Assembly (NCBI GenBank): GCA_963457665.1
Contig: OY735202.1
Location: 78,462,166 to 78,526,165, forward strand
Direction: 5' to 3'
Length of the DNA: 64,000 bases
From: Thysanoteuthis rhombus
Lineage: Eukaryota > Mollusca > Cephalopoda > Oegopsida > Thysanoteuthidae
The translations under genes were made by a program, and so were the position numbers. The stretch's first letter is position 1. Every line of letters begins with the position of its first letter. The notes under the pieces were generated by a model that searched no databases, was not told the origin of the DNA, and saw nothing but the letters and a program-made list of their open reading frames with translations. Positions 1 to 11,690 of this stretch are shown one piece after another.

Positions 1-999
1 TGGAATGTTGCCTTTAAGACTTTGTACAGCACCATATAGAACACCATACGTAGAGCGAGAGGTGGTTAAGATCAGGGGGAGTCTTACTAAAAGTCAATTT
101 AGGGGCCCGGTAGAAAGATGATCCATCAATCGTTTCAGATACGGTTCAGATTGACGATTGGTTAAAGTGTATTTGAAAAATATCCTGTGTTTTTCATTTG
201 GGTCACCCATTAGACCCTTGCAAATCCCCCAGGAATTCGTCAGTTTTTAGAAAAATATATTTTCTCACGTTTTACAAGGGGATTCTACAATGTAAATGTA
301 ATGGTAAACTGGACCGTTACTCAATGTTCATTGTACGGAAATGAGTCTTCGATGTATTCGGTTACTTCCCTTTGGTATTTAAAGACGATTTTTTGTGATT
401 TCATTGAGGTCTTTTTCTTTAACAATTTATAAAAAAACCAGACACATTCATTGATACATCGAATGTCTTAGTAAATAAACATGAATGCCTCACATGTTTA
501 ACGTCGCCAGGATCGATGAAATGTAGGTATTGCAAGGAAAAGTAATAAAAACAAGAATCATAAGATCAGCAATCTGTCTTTCATCCGTGGTAGTGGTAGT
601 AGGAAGAGGAATTTAGGATGGTTCACCCGAAGGTCAAGTCCAAGTTTCATATCAATCCAACATGATACGGTTGAAATAATTGATATTTAACATCACGAGG
701 TGTGGTGGTTGCAGTAGAATGAAGTGGAAGACGAGGATGGTTCACCCAAACGTCTGGCCCAAGTTTCATATAAATCAAACATGATACAACTCAAAAAACT
801 GATATTAAGCATTACTAATAGCAGCAGTAGTTGTTCCTAGTAAGAGGAGGGGGAAGAGGAATACACGTATGGTTCGCCTGAGTTTCAACTCGATGCAGCA
901 GAGAAGATTGATATTTGATATATAACCTATTACCAACCGACCGAAATGCATCTTATAGAGATGCATTAGGCACATCTAAAAAATATCGAATAGACTTAC
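1..999. repeat. Intron sequence with an imperfect ~120-bp triplication
   Basis: No exon is visible. Between about 570 and 910 three diverged blocks repeat the order 'GGATGGTTCACCC ... AAGTTTCATATAAATC ... AACATGATAC ... TGATATT', each preceded by a purine-rich GGAAGAGG stretch. The first block also carries the CATCCGTGGTAGTAG motif of a dispersed repeat seen at 39.5, 46.4 and 55.6 kb. Confidence 0.6.
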
Positions 1000-1099
1000 T
1001 TGGCTGGTTACAATTGATCATTTTCACATCATCAATTGCCATGTCTGTGGAACTGGCAATCGCATGATGCTTCGCATTTGGAGAAGCACTGAATTGCAA
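1000..1099 (-). CDS. Exon 37: MAM11, C-terminal part; last exon in window
   Basis: Residues 1932-1964. Encodes LQFSASPNAKHHAIA, TDMAIDDVKM and the closing Cys (INC). Acceptor TTATCTAG, donor GTAAGT with one nucleotide carried to the next exon, so the gene continues past the left edge. Confidence 0.91.
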
Positions 1100-1159
1100 C
1101 TAGATAAAAAAAAAAAAAATGAATTCAAATCATACATTCCAAAGGAAATCATTCATCAC

Positions 1160-1214
<55 letters not shown>
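1160..1214. repeat. (CA)n/(TA)n microsatellite
   Basis: A short CA run passes into about 22 TA units. The dispersed repeat described at 39.6 kb follows it directly. Confidence 0.95.
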
Positions 1215-1220
<6 letters not shown>

Positions 1221-1537
1221 GTGATCAATCAAAACGTTAGAAAAAAAGGGGGGATCAATAAGTGACTTACTTCTTTCGTATTTTGTTGAGCAGTGATCAC
1301 TAAAAGGTGAAAAATTCAAGAAACAACAACAGCAACAAGTTGACAAAAACTAGAGACTGATTTAGCGTGAACAAACATTGCAACTTGAACTCCCTACGAA
1401 ACCTTTATTTTGCAGGGAAACTTTCAAACAAACCCCCAACATTTTCATACTCATTGGGAGAAGTCGAAATTTCAAGTTTGTACTGTGAACAGGTTATTCA
1501 TGTGTTCTGATATCTGACCATACTTCGACCAAATAAA

Positions 1538-2143
1538 TCCATATGGCAGAACACATGAATAACCTAAGCTCAAATAGATCCATAGATCCATATGGCAGAA
1601 CACATGAATAACCTAAGCTCAAATAGATCCATAGATCCATATGGCAGAACACATGAATAACCTAAGCTCAAATAGATCCATAGATCCATATGGCAGAACA
1701 CATGAATAACCTAAGCTCAAATAGATCCATAGATCCATATGGCAGAACACATGAATAACCTAAGCTCAAATAGATCCATAGATCCATATGGCAGAACACA
1801 TGAATAACCTAAGCTCAAATAGATCCATAGTTCCATATGGCAGAACACATGAATAACCCAAGCTCAAATAGATCCATAGATCCATATGGCTGAACGCATG
1901 AATAACCTAAGCTCAAATAGATCCATAGATCCATATGGCAGAACACATGAATAACCTAAGCCCAAATAGATCCGTAGATCCATATGGCAGAACACATGAA
2001 TAACCTAAGCTGAAATAGATCCATATGGCAGAACACATGAATAACCTAAGCTGAAATAGATCCATATGGCAGAACACATGAATAACCTAAGCTCAAATAG
2101 ATCCATATGGCAGAACACATGAATAACCTAAGCTCGAATAGAG
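1538..2143. repeat. 49-bp minisatellite with 41-bp variants
   Basis: About 13 near-identical units of the type CCATATGGCAGAACACATGA followed by ATAACCTAAGCTCAAATAGA and TCCATAGAT. The last units lack 8 bp (41-bp form). A perfect 19-nt inverted copy of part of the unit sits just before the array (1491-1509 against 1547-1565). Confidence 0.95.
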
Positions 2144-3055
2144 ACAATTGCAGCCATTAGACCCTCTCCTTTATTTTCCTCTCATTGAACTGAACTACCT
2201 TTCTTTCCCCTCTCCTACCCTATTAAACTACTTGATTTTCTTTTTCATCTCTCCATTCCTAACGAGACTGTAACGCCTATAGTATCAGTAGCAGCTATCA
2301 GTCTATCCTGCAGCTGTACTCTTATGACGATGGTTAGCAAAGTGAAGGATCATAAACCAGTACATTGAAAAGCTTTAGAAAAATTGGATAACTTTGTCGG
2401 TGCTGGTCCCAAGTTCGAGTACGAAAGGAGTAGGGATAAGCGTCTATCTGGAATCCTATGCCACAGTCTCTTTCCTGGACATTTTAAAACCCAATCTTAA
2501 AGATCTCTGGCCACCAAATGTCGGAGTATGAATTCTCGTACAAGAAACAGAATAAACAAGCCTAGCTGCTTCAGAGTCAGACTTCATCGGTGCAACGTAT
2601 CACGTGTCTGATACAAGGATTGAATACTGGAACTAGTTCGGACAATCGTCTCCTCGAAGCCCCCCCCCAACTGCTTTCCTACTACGCGAAGAGAGTGTGT
2701 GTGTGCAAGATTTCAGGTATATACTTGGACAGTTAGGACTGAGAAGTATAGAAAAGGAAAAAGGATTAAAGATTAAAGTAAGACATTCAAATTACAAATA
2801 TCTGGTTTGCGACACCAGATAATTCTAACTTCTCTCCCTTTCTTCCTCCTTTCGCTGATTGATGACGTTGGAATAAAATCTGTCTCTTCTCTTCTCTATC
2901 AATTCATCATCAAAATAAAACCTTTGCACGTTTTTTTAGTCGTATCATTATTGTTAGGGTAGGAAAATAGAAGCAATTTCAAAACTTTGACAGAAATAAT
3001 TGCAGAGGGCTCAGTCAAAACTAGAAAACCACAGACATTCAACAGTCTCACTTAC
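2144..3055. other. Intron remainder, no gene seen
   Basis: CT-rich non-repetitive sequence. A block around 2380-2480 is richer in GC and may be an old repeat fragment, but I recognise nothing. Confidence 0.5.
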
Positions 3056-3189
3056 GGCAAATCCAGCAGGTTGAGCTCCAATGTCTCCAACAATCTTCTT
3101 CCACTTTTCACCTTGATCTCCGGTCACCTTAGCAATCTGTTTCCTTACCTTATGTGCAATTGGATCAATTATATTCAGAGTGATATTAC
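3056..3189 (-). CDS. Exon 36: MAM11, central part b
   Basis: Residues 1887-1931. Encodes GNITLNIIDPIAHKV and VTGDQGEKWKKIVGDIG, with an N-I-T sequon. Ends A-G-F-A at phase 0. Acceptor CTTTCCAG, donor GTAAGT. Confidence 0.91.
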
Positions 3190-4035
3190 CTGGAAAGGAC
3201 GAGAATTGGACATCTTGCAAATTCAAGGAAACCCGAAAAAAAATGTCAATAGATACAATAATCAGCGTTTTTTCCCCACCACAGAAATGATTTTAGCAGG
3301 CACACACAATACAAATATCATTTACCTAACCATTGAAATACAACTTCAACGATAAATAAGATAAATACAGCTTTTGTAAAAATATGATTGAAGACTGTAG
3401 TAATGTTCATTACTACATTTCCATAATATAATATTGGGTAGAGCCAATTGATATGATAATCTATATTAGAATTATTTTACCTGGGGATTTGTCGCCAATT
3501 TAAAGGCCTTTTGTAAGGACTTTGGGTAAGCCAGTAAAACTGTTCAAGGATTCCCCATCTTATAACATTGGAAACGAAAAGTCTTATCGCATTTGATAAA
3601 TATGAGTTGAAATGAAATAAAGGAGAAATAGAAAAATGAAGATAAATAAAATTGAAAAAGGATTCAACTGCAATAAACATGTTTTCCGTAAGCTATGTTG
3701 TTACTACAGAATTCAATGAGGTTATAAATCATATGACACTATAGAAATGAGAAGGTTTTTTCCTTTTAAAGCTCATATCGAAGGAATTTATTCAGATTGC
3801 AATTAAATAAATTTTAAGTTTAAGCCGTGTGTCTCTGGTGAAACAAACAAAATGAGTTGGATATAAAAAGGTTTTATTCATTTAAAACTGTTCAAACTGA
3901 ACTCACTCTACTCATTGTAGTGACAATGCGTAATCATTTATAAAGTGTTCACAATTCAGACATCTAGTTGGGGGAGATTCACTCTTAAGAGGTAGGGCAT
4001 AATTCATTACGCATTAACTGAGGAAGGTAGCAAGT

Positions 4036-4037
<2 letters not shown>

Positions 4038-4101
<64 letters not shown>

Positions 4102-4136
4102 AGTAATAATCATAAATATATATCACACACTCCCCC

Positions 4137-4193
<57 letters not shown>
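4038..4193. repeat. Two (TA)n microsatellites
   Basis: TA runs at 4038-4098 and 4144-4193, with a short mixed spacer holding CACACAC and CTCTC. Confidence 0.95.
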
Positions 4194-4197
<4 letters not shown>

Positions 4198-4497
4198 TTG
4201 GTCCAAATAATGGATATCGGTGCCCGTTGCATAGACGCCACTTTCTGACTCACAACGCTGAGTGTCCCATTACGATTCCTTTGTGCCAAAACTGACTAGA
4301 TTTAGTATACAACGATTCTAGGTCTGCTTGGTGAATTGGGTACATGGTGTATTGACGACAGCGGAAATATCAAATTTGGGCGAGAAATACGATTCGGAAA
4401 TGTTTGAAAATGAAGGAGTGGGGATGAATGGAAAAGTGAGATTGAATAAGATGAAAATTGCAGATAAAAATCAATTAAAAGCAAAACCTGAACTTAC

Positions 4498-4629
4498 CCA
4501 CACCTTTGCCCGACATAAATACATAAAATTCTGCTCTACAAGTAGGTACTGTGGCACCTAAAGGTCGAGACTCCAGGAGAGCATTTGTTCTGTAAATTCC
4601 ATAGGCTCCTAAAACCATCATGTATTTGC
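4498..4629 (-). CDS. Exon 35: MAM11, central part a
   Basis: Residues 1843-1886. Encodes GKYMMVLGAYGIYRTN, ALLES and CRAEFYVFMSGKGVG, which match GxYxYIE and CLxFWYxMxGxG. Acceptor CTCCACAG, donor GTAAGT, phase 1 exit after the G-turn. Confidence 0.91.
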
Positions 4630-4929
4630 CTGTGGAGGGAAACATTGTATTAATATTCTGTACAATGCAGTGTTATCAAAGATAGAACTATGTCTTGATT
4701 GAATGATAGATACGTTCAAGCTATTTTGCTGATAACATGCTAGAGTATTCACAATTTCTCAGGGAGTATTTGGTGTTTACTAGAAGTAGTAACATCACTA
4801 CCTCCCAGCCTATATTCATTAATATGACTATGGATCACACTTTGACTGGATAGATCGCAATTTGGTCTTCGCTCTCAATGAAATCCTTAAAAACGAGAAA
4901 TCAAACGAAGAACAACTCTTAATTGGCAA

Positions 4930-5270
4930 GCTCTCAACAGAGAAAGCTCAACCTTCAAGAACGAGAAGATTCCATATGGGTCCACAACAATTGTGCACCC
5001 CCGATAGTCATCCATGGAGCTGAAACATGGAACTGGGCCAAATGTTTGGATATCTAACTAAGAACCTTGCAACATGCATGGGAGATAATCATTTTTAACA
5101 TCACACGGAGAGATCACAAGATCACATTTTACCAGAGAAAAAAAAAAGTCAGAGATATAATAAAAACACTTTAGGAGACTCAAATGGCAATGGGCCGCCT
5201 ATATAGCAAGATAGCCACTGAATATCACGACTTTCAACGTTGATCACCAGAAATCATATGCGAAATTGTG
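4930..5270 (+). mobile_element. Non-LTR retrotransposon 3' fragment (family L), degenerate
   Basis: Matches the 45.2-kb copy at nucleotide level, for example GGAGCTGAAACATGGAAC, GAGAGATCACAAGA and ATCACGACT. Frames are broken. It faces a second copy on the other strand directly downstream, so the two 3' ends converge. Confidence 0.75.
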
Positions 5271-5384
5271 GCTGGCATGATGATTCAGACAAGTTCCAAA
5301 GACATTGTCACCAAGGCACACATGATCGAGAAGTCTGTTGAATTTTGGAGAACGTTCATTTCCAAATCATCATCATCAATCTTT

Positions 5385-5690
5385 CAACGTTCGTCGTTGG
5401 ACATAGACCTTCAGGTTTCGCCACATTTCTCTATCATGGGCGTCGCAGAGCCAGTACTCTCTGAATTTTTCTAGCTCGTCTCTCCATCAAATATTCTGCT
5501 GGCCTCGGTTCCGCAGGTGATCCATATCGCGATGTCCATCGGTTATCTGCCATTCGTGCAATTGCTATTTGAGCTTTTTAATGGATTCTATGATGTCCCT
5601 GACTCTTGTCTTTTCCTGGATGTACTGTGCTGTCTTTTGGTCTCTTCATTTGAAGCCCAGCATAATTTTTTTCTTGCATAGTTCTCAATA
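5385..5690 (-). mobile_element. Non-LTR retrotransposon 3' fragment (family L), inverted
   Basis: The reverse complement follows the 45.2-kb copy: CATGATAGAGAAATGTGGC, the GGACATCGCGATATGGATCA region and the GAATCCATTAAAAAGCTCAA block are recognisable, with indels. It lies head-on to the 4.9-kb copy. Confidence 0.78.
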
Positions 5691-7007
5691 GGTGCTAAAT
5701 GGCCGATGTCGATTAAATGGTGGTGTATGGCCGATGTCAGAATTAGAACATTTTTGAAACATGGGAGATACAATCTCCTAAAGGACGAGAAAATTTTTCG
5801 TATATCTTATCAAGGGTAGATAACATTAACTGCCGTAGGGGGGAACATGGGCCACAACACGAAGTAGTAGGGAGACAGGTGCACGCTGTTTTTCTTGGGC
5901 CGGGAGAAAAAGGGTATGGTCAGTTGAGTCCAGAGTTTAGGGTATGGAATAGCAGGTGTCACATTGTTCACTTTATTATTTGGATGATCGTAGAGGGTTA
6001 GACATTCGATAACGCTGCGTTTGGAGTTGGGTGTGTCCTGGAACATAATAGGATTGGACAGCTCCTCCTAAGTGCAGCGAGGACGGAATAAGAATTGAAC
6101 GGATCACACCTGAGATTATTTCATATTTAATCAATATTATTGGTCTGTTTTTAATTCTTTGTTGTTTTATTTATTTTACTAAAGCTCTAATAACTTCGTT
6201 GGTATCAATTTTTCCCAGATATTTTGTGATAGACTAATCTAGTTTAAAATCCTTCAGAATGAACTTCGCTCCGTGCCTACACATAACTCAAGATCAGAAA
6301 TAGGAACCAAATAATCTCAATCCAAGAATGTTAATATTCCAAGTCTCTTTTCAAAGCACATGTTTCACCTTGAATGAAAATTTCTACACAATCTTGTCTT
6401 TTATCATCTTAACCAGATAATACTTTTAATAGAACGAACAAACAAAAAATCACATTGACACAAATCGTAAAAACTTTGAAATTATGATTACTTTTCACTT
6501 CCTTTTTTTTCATGTGACTTAATAGTACACATCTAGAAAGGAACTATTATCTGCCAGCGTGTTGAACGAGAGAGAAATAATTAATACCCTCTCAAATCTA
6601 AGATGAAAGTTTTTCTTTTCCCGTATATAAAAGGAAATGTAAACCTTGCTACACTGTCAATTTGATGAGCTAATCAAGTGAAACTGGTTTGTCATGGACC
6701 AAATGGTCTCACTTCTTCAAGATATATATTACACATACCAAATATAAGTAAATATAGAGTTAGATTCTCAGAAATTTTGTGAACGAGAAAAGGTTGTTTA
6801 ATCAACATTAATAAAAGCGAATGGTATCTCAATTGAAAAAAGAAAATACATTTACAGAAATGACAACTGAAGACTTGATTATTTTTCTATTGGTGGAAAC
6901 AATATACATTCCAGTTCAACGGAGAACAAAATCGAAATCTGTCCTCCGGTGAATCTGAGCTTTTGTTGGCTACTGAAAAATAGAATGAATATGCCTGAAA
7001 ATCTTAC
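5691..7007. other. Intron remainder, no gene seen
   Basis: AT-rich sequence without a convincing ORF, exon or repeat. Confidence 0.5.
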
Positions 7008-7142
7008 CAATATCGCTTTTAGAAGTGTGGTCGTGGAGAGGACCAAATTTCCCTGGGGAATCTCCTTGGTGGCTCTGCCATTTGAAACGTCCGGTACTCC
7101 GTTCTTTCCAGCCACAGATACCAGTTTCAAAGTTACAAGTAG
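7008..7142 (-). CDS. Exon 34: MAM11, N-terminal part
   Basis: Residues 1798-1842. Encodes ATCNFETGICGWKERS, FKWQSHQG and FGPLHDHTSKSDIG. Acceptor CCTTTCAG, donor GTAAGA, phase 1 both sides. Confidence 0.94.
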
Positions 7143-7879
7143 CTGAAAGGATCAGAACGAATCAGCCTGATTGAGGATCAAAACTAAGATCAAACATTCA
7201 TTGGTTTCAGAAGGTAATCGTTTGGATGAGGTTCACAGAAAGGGAGGTAACTTACTAACTTAGACGCTCTACATAATTAAGCGTAAATTACGCCGACAAT
7301 TTGGAACATATAGGAGACCGTTTACCTCTAATTTATACGAGTTTGTTTGGAGAAATACTATGGGAAATGACAAAGACGTTTTAATTAATCATTTTATGTT
7401 ATCAATTTCATCTGCAAATTCATTTTAGTGTTACAATAATGAAATAAATCTTTTTTAGTTAAATGCCATCCCACCCCTAAACACTAACCCTAAATTAGAT
7501 CCTTTGTTGAGGATTTGATAAAATGCGGTTTCAAAAAGTCAAGTTTTCTGCTTCCATTTGTTCTGTAATTAGTTTGCAACAGCAGTTTAAAGATTTTTCT
7601 CTATACTAGTCACATTCTTTTAGGTGAACCTAATCCAAACGAATACCCAATTTTATGCCCATAATCTGAATGAATTTGAATTGAGACCAAGAGACTTATT
7701 TCTCATGCAAACGCTAAAACGACCGTGTTGCCAGAAAAGACTGGATTTTGTTATCATCTCAGTGAATTAAAAGCAAGAACTTATTTCATGGGGGAGGGCT
7801 ATCAATTTTAAACCTATATTTAGAGTAAATTCTGTTTGTTTCAAGAGCAAAAAATCAAATTGACATAATGTTAACATAC

Positions 7880-8029
7880 CACAGATATCCTCATCGGAGC
7901 CATCATCGCAATGATTGTTGAAGTCACAGACTTCAGATTGGAGGACACACCCAGAAGTCTTGCATTTGAATAAGCCAGAACCACATGGGTTTGGGGTTGG
8001 TTTTGTTTTCGTACCATCTGGTAACTTGA
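7880..8029 (-). CDS. Exon 33: linker and LDLa3, complete module
   Basis: Residues 1748-1797, symmetric phase 1-1 exon of 150 nt. A Lys/Pro/Thr linker (TKTKPTPNP) is followed by all six cysteines: NPCG, LFKC, TSGC, SEVC, NNHC, DDGSDEDIC. The calcium box is intact. Acceptor CTTTTCAG, donor GTATGT. Confidence 0.96.
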
Positions 8030-8164
8030 CTGAAAAGACAAAAAATAAGCTTTGTCTCATTGACTTTTACACTGAAACTATGTTTGTAAATCAATCCTGT
8101 GTTATTTACATCCAACTTATGTCAGAAAAAATTACTTTGAAAGAAAGAAAGAAAGAAACCTTAC

Positions 8165-8258
8165 CTTTGGGATCAGCAAGATGGCACCCCGGTGTCAATG
8201 TTATATCATCAAGTGCCATATCACTGGAGTAGCCATTAATCTCAGCTTCAAATACAAT
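8165..8258 (-). CDS. Exon 32: MAM10, C-terminal part
   Basis: Residues 1717-1747. Encodes IVFEAEINGYSSDMALDDI and the Cys in PGCH, then the start of the linker. Acceptor CTTCTCAG, donor GTAAGG. Confidence 0.94.
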
Positions 8259-8439
8259 CTGAGAAGAAAAGGAAATATTTGGTAGTTTTCGCTTTAATGG
8301 AAATAAACTCACCGCGGTGTTCAACCGACATAGAGAGGCTGAAAAAGTTATAAAAAGGCCCCCAAAGTATAATTCTTTTTTTTCCCCCTAATATTAAACG
8401 AAATATCAACATTAGAAATTAATGCGATAATGAAATACA

Positions 8440-8880
8440 ATCAATGTATTCTACTGATAGTTACCTATGGAACTGAAAGATGGAAACTAACAAAAAGACT
8501 GCCCCTCAAACTGAGAAGCATGCAACGTGTACATGAGAGAATCATGCTCAACCTTACATGAAGAGATCACAAGACAGCACAGTATAATAGGGAAAAGACA
8601 GGATTCCGAGATATCAAAGAAACAGAAAACTCAAATAGCGATGGACTGGGCATATTGCAAGAATGTCAGACAACTATTGGACATCACGTCTCACGATGTG
8701 GATCCCCAGAGATCATATGCAAAATTGTGGCCAGCAGAAAGTAAGATGGCGTTACGAGCTAGATAAATTTAGAACGTACTGGCTCCGCGGCGCCCATGAT
8801 AGAAAGGACCACAGCGAATATTGGGGAAAATCTATATCCGACGACGGACGCTAAAAGGCTGCTGTTGATGATTCATCTGA
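8440..8880 (+). mobile_element. Non-LTR retrotransposon 3' fragment (family L)
   Basis: Starts near TTCTACTGATAGTTACCTAT and follows the 45.2-kb copy through ACATGAAGAGATCACAAGAC, the ACATCACGTCTCACGATGTG block and the GGACGCTAAAAGGCTGCTG end. Several frameshifts break the reading frame. Confidence 0.82.
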
Positions 8881-8984
8881 CACACTAGGCACTCCGAACA
8901 CGTCAAATGCAGTGTTTCAGTCGGACGTTCACGAAATCAGAGTGTGTAAACTGATAAAGAAGTTTTTGATTTTATTATTGCATT

Positions 8985-9135
8985 TATTTCTAAAGAGTAT
9001 GTTGTTTAATTATACTTTTCAAGAAAAACATTCATACCTTTTTAGAGCTTCTGTAAGGCTTTTTGAGCCTCTCTATGCTGGTTTAACCATCGTCATAAGT
9101 TGATGTACGTCAAAGCAAAGATTACCATATTTCAA
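8985..9135 (+). repeat. Dispersed repeat shared with 55.5-55.8 kb
   Basis: TATGTTGTTTAATTATACTT, GAGCTTCT and CTCTATGCTGGT, then ATGTACGTCAAAG, recur in the same order around 55,555-55,765. Confidence 0.65.
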
Positions 9136-10290
9136 ATAAACGGACTAACAAATTTCCAATAAAACCATTAAAAAATCACTGAGTGGGGGATTCTCCTTTT
9201 TTGAAAGGGCGAATTCCATGCTGTAATTCTAAAACGCCTGTTTTCTTGCAATGGTTAAAAGGCAGAACCCCGTAATGCTCATTTTCTAGGTCCTCCCTCC
9301 AATCTCATGCCTGGCTATACCAAGATTAGTAAATAGAAATATTTTTTTGGTCAAGGCTCAAGAATTCCATAGAAATGCCAATTTTCCTCATACAGAGGAA
9401 GCCACTTATCATAAGAGACTATTCATTATCACGATAATGTTATCAGTAGTTTTTGGTCGTTACCTCTCAGTACATTGTATCTATGTGTCTACACAACATC
9501 ACAAAAAGTTTTCTATCAGTTTCAATGAAATTTTGTGGAACAGGCTGAGGAAGAATTGATAAAATTTTTGAGTGATCGTGGAACATTTTCCAGTTACCTC
9601 CCTTGCACTGCACATAAACATAAAATGATTTACATTCAGTTTTTAGTTGTGAAGGCGTTGACAGTGGTATGTAATCTAGGAGTTCTATTATAGTTTCTAA
9701 AGCCTATCTTATTTTTAAAGTCATTCGCTAAAATTGACAATCCATTAATTTGGTGATAACAGAATTTAAGCGCACAATCCAGGAGAAAGGGGGCAAATAA
9801 CTCCCTCCCAATTAGGGAAAATCAGCTATTCTGGCAAAATTGTATAAATTTTTGATCCAATCTAACCTTTTGCCATCCGAAGAAATCCCATACGCTTATG
9901 ATAACCGAGAAAACGTACTCGAAATCAGGGCTTCACAATCTCTTTTCATTCGCAACCCCTTTTGGCAAAGCAAACTTATTTTGCAGCCCCAGCTCCTTCT
10001 GGCCAAAATCTAACAGTAACTAAAGATAAAAACGAATAAAAATTGTTAAAAATTGCAAGTATTCATAATCTATAATAGGTTTTGCGGCGTTTTTCATGAA
10101 AGAAAAAATGTTTCTCTAAAAATGAGTTATTGAAACATAAAAACAAAATTCATTTCAAAAACATTAGTGACTAGTATCGAATCATTTTGAAATAAGCGCC
10201 ATAACGAACACAGTTTTGTATTTAAATAAGAAAGCGGATTTAGGTAAAATAATTGTCAATCTGGGGTTTACTTTTGTTCCACTGTAACCA
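9136..10290. other. Intron remainder, no gene seen
   Basis: AT-rich unique sequence. I see no exon or repeat that I can name. Confidence 0.45.
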
Positions 10291-10309
10291 GAACAATCAA
10301 AACCTGATT

Positions 10310-10415
10310 TAACGGAGTAAAAATAACATTCCCCTATCGTAATTTGAAATCATGACCAAATGCTTCGTAATTGTACCTCTTACCAACTGAGCCACCGACT
10401 AACAAATCTTACACA
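10310..10415 (-). mobile_element. tRNA-derived SINE-like fragment
   Basis: The reverse complement reads GTCGGTGGCTCAGTTGGTAA, an excellent pol III A box, followed about 30 nt later by TGGTCATGATTTCAAATTAC, a decayed B box. No full tRNA fold is evident, so a SINE head is more likely than a tRNA gene. Confidence 0.6.
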
Positions 10416-10509
10416 TCTACAAACAAATATCTTAGATACGCAAAGGCTTATTTCATTCTAAAAAAATGTATTCATTTATATCAAAAGTTGAGCAAGCCCA
10501 TCCTTCACA

Positions 10510-10975
10510 AATAAGAAATATAGTCCTAAAGAGAAGAGTACACAACCAATGCATCTTCCTGATAGTCACCTATGGAGCTGAAACATGGAAACTAACCAAG
10601 AGACTGACCCTCAAACTGAGAACCATGTAATGTGCACATGAAAGAATCATGCTCAACCTCACATGGAGAGATCACAAGACAGGTCAGTATACCCAGATGA
10701 AAACAGGAGTCCAAGAAATCATAGAATTCACAACAAAACTGAAATGGTAATGGGCTGGCCATGTTGTAAGAATGGCGGACAAGTGATGGATATTACAACT
10801 TGGACCCCAAGATAGCAAATGTGTAACTGAGGCCAGCAGAATACAAGATGGAAATACGAGCTTGACAAATTCAGAAAGTACTGGCTCTGCAACGCCCATG
10901 ATAGAGAAGTCTGATGAATCCTTCAGAAGATCTATGTCCAACAATGGACGTTAAGAGACTGATGATATATACAAT
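10510..10975 (+). mobile_element. Non-LTR retrotransposon 3' fragment (family L)
   Basis: Begins near CCTAAAGAGAAGAGTACACA and follows the 45.2-kb copy, with GGAGCTGAAACATGGAAACT, CTCACATGGAGAGATCACAA and the GGACGTTAAGAGACTGATGA tail. Stops and small indels interrupt the frame. Confidence 0.85.
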
Positions 10976-11070
10976 AAAAAGTTGCCGTAATCATCTTCAG
11001 TCAGACTAGAAGTGGAGTATAACCCTGCAGCAAGCAGGGATGTTATTCTTTAAAACATTTTTCAAATCTT
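10976..11070 (-). mobile_element. SINE-like fragment sharing its body with 30.3 kb
   Basis: The reverse complement has CAGGGTTATACTCCACTTCT then GAAGATGATTACGGCAAC; the same order (B box, CCACTC, GATGATTACCGCAACTTC) occurs on the minus strand at 30,340-30,425. Confidence 0.55.
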
Positions 11071-11158
11071 TCTGCAGCCCTAATAATCCTTATGCAATCA
11101 ACCAGGGGGTTGGGACCCTAGTTTGAGAAGCCCTACTTCAAATGCGAATAATACATAC

Positions 11159-11323
11159 CTGGAAATTATGATCTGAAGACACTTTCACATCTGCTTTCTC
11201 CCAGAGATCTCCGAGGTGGCCATACTTTGTCCAGACCTTGTTGTAAGTTCCTAATATTGATGTCCGGGTATACACATTCAGGCTACCCATTTTATAACCT
11301 TTCATGTGGTAGAAGAAACGAAG
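11159..11323 (-). CDS. Exon 31: MAM10, central part b
   Basis: Residues 1662-1716. Encodes LRFFYHMKGYKMGSLNVY and W-T-K-Y-G-H-L-G-D-L-W, ending D-H-N-F-Q at phase 0. With exon 30 it restores C-W-L-R-F-F-Y. Acceptor TTGTTCCAG, donor GTATGT. Confidence 0.93.
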
Positions 11324-11369
11324 CTGGAACAAAAAAAAAATAAAAAAGAAGCAAAATTAGATCTGGTTA

Positions 11370-11545
11370 GTCACGTGACTGATGTCTTTTGGCAACCTGT
11401 GTGTGTGTGGGGGGTATAAATAAAAAAAGTTAGGTCGATGACTTAGTTACTTCTTTCGCCGATTATTTGGCTATGATCACTAAAAAGTAATTCAGAATAA
11501 ACTTACATGGCAAATCGAACCCCTCTCTAAATATGTACTTTCAGG
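11370..11545 (+). repeat. Dispersed repeat family R1, partial
   Basis: Contains GTCACGTGACTGATGTCTTTTGGCAACCTG, split here as GTCACGTGACTGATG and TCTTTTGGCAACC, then ATGATCACTAAAAAGT and CTTACATGGCAAATCGAAC, in the same order as full copies at 39.6 and 59.5 kb. Confidence 0.65.
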
Positions 11546-11624
11546 CGGGATTTTCGGAAGAAAAAACAAACAAGGACAAAAAAGCAAAGAAAAAAAAATC
11601 TTGCTCCATGGGTGCAACATGTAT

Positions 11625-11690
11625 ACACGAGAGAGAGAGACACGCACACGCTCGCTCTCTTTCTCTCTCTCTCTATATATATATATATAT
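11625..11690. repeat. GA/CT/TA compound microsatellite
   Basis: GAGAGAGAGACACGCACACG followed by CTCTCT and TATATA runs. Confidence 0.9.

Noticed and set aside
10340..10410. Possible tRNA gene on the minus strand
   Set aside because: Good A box but the B box is decayed and no cloverleaf can be drawn; a SINE head is more likely.
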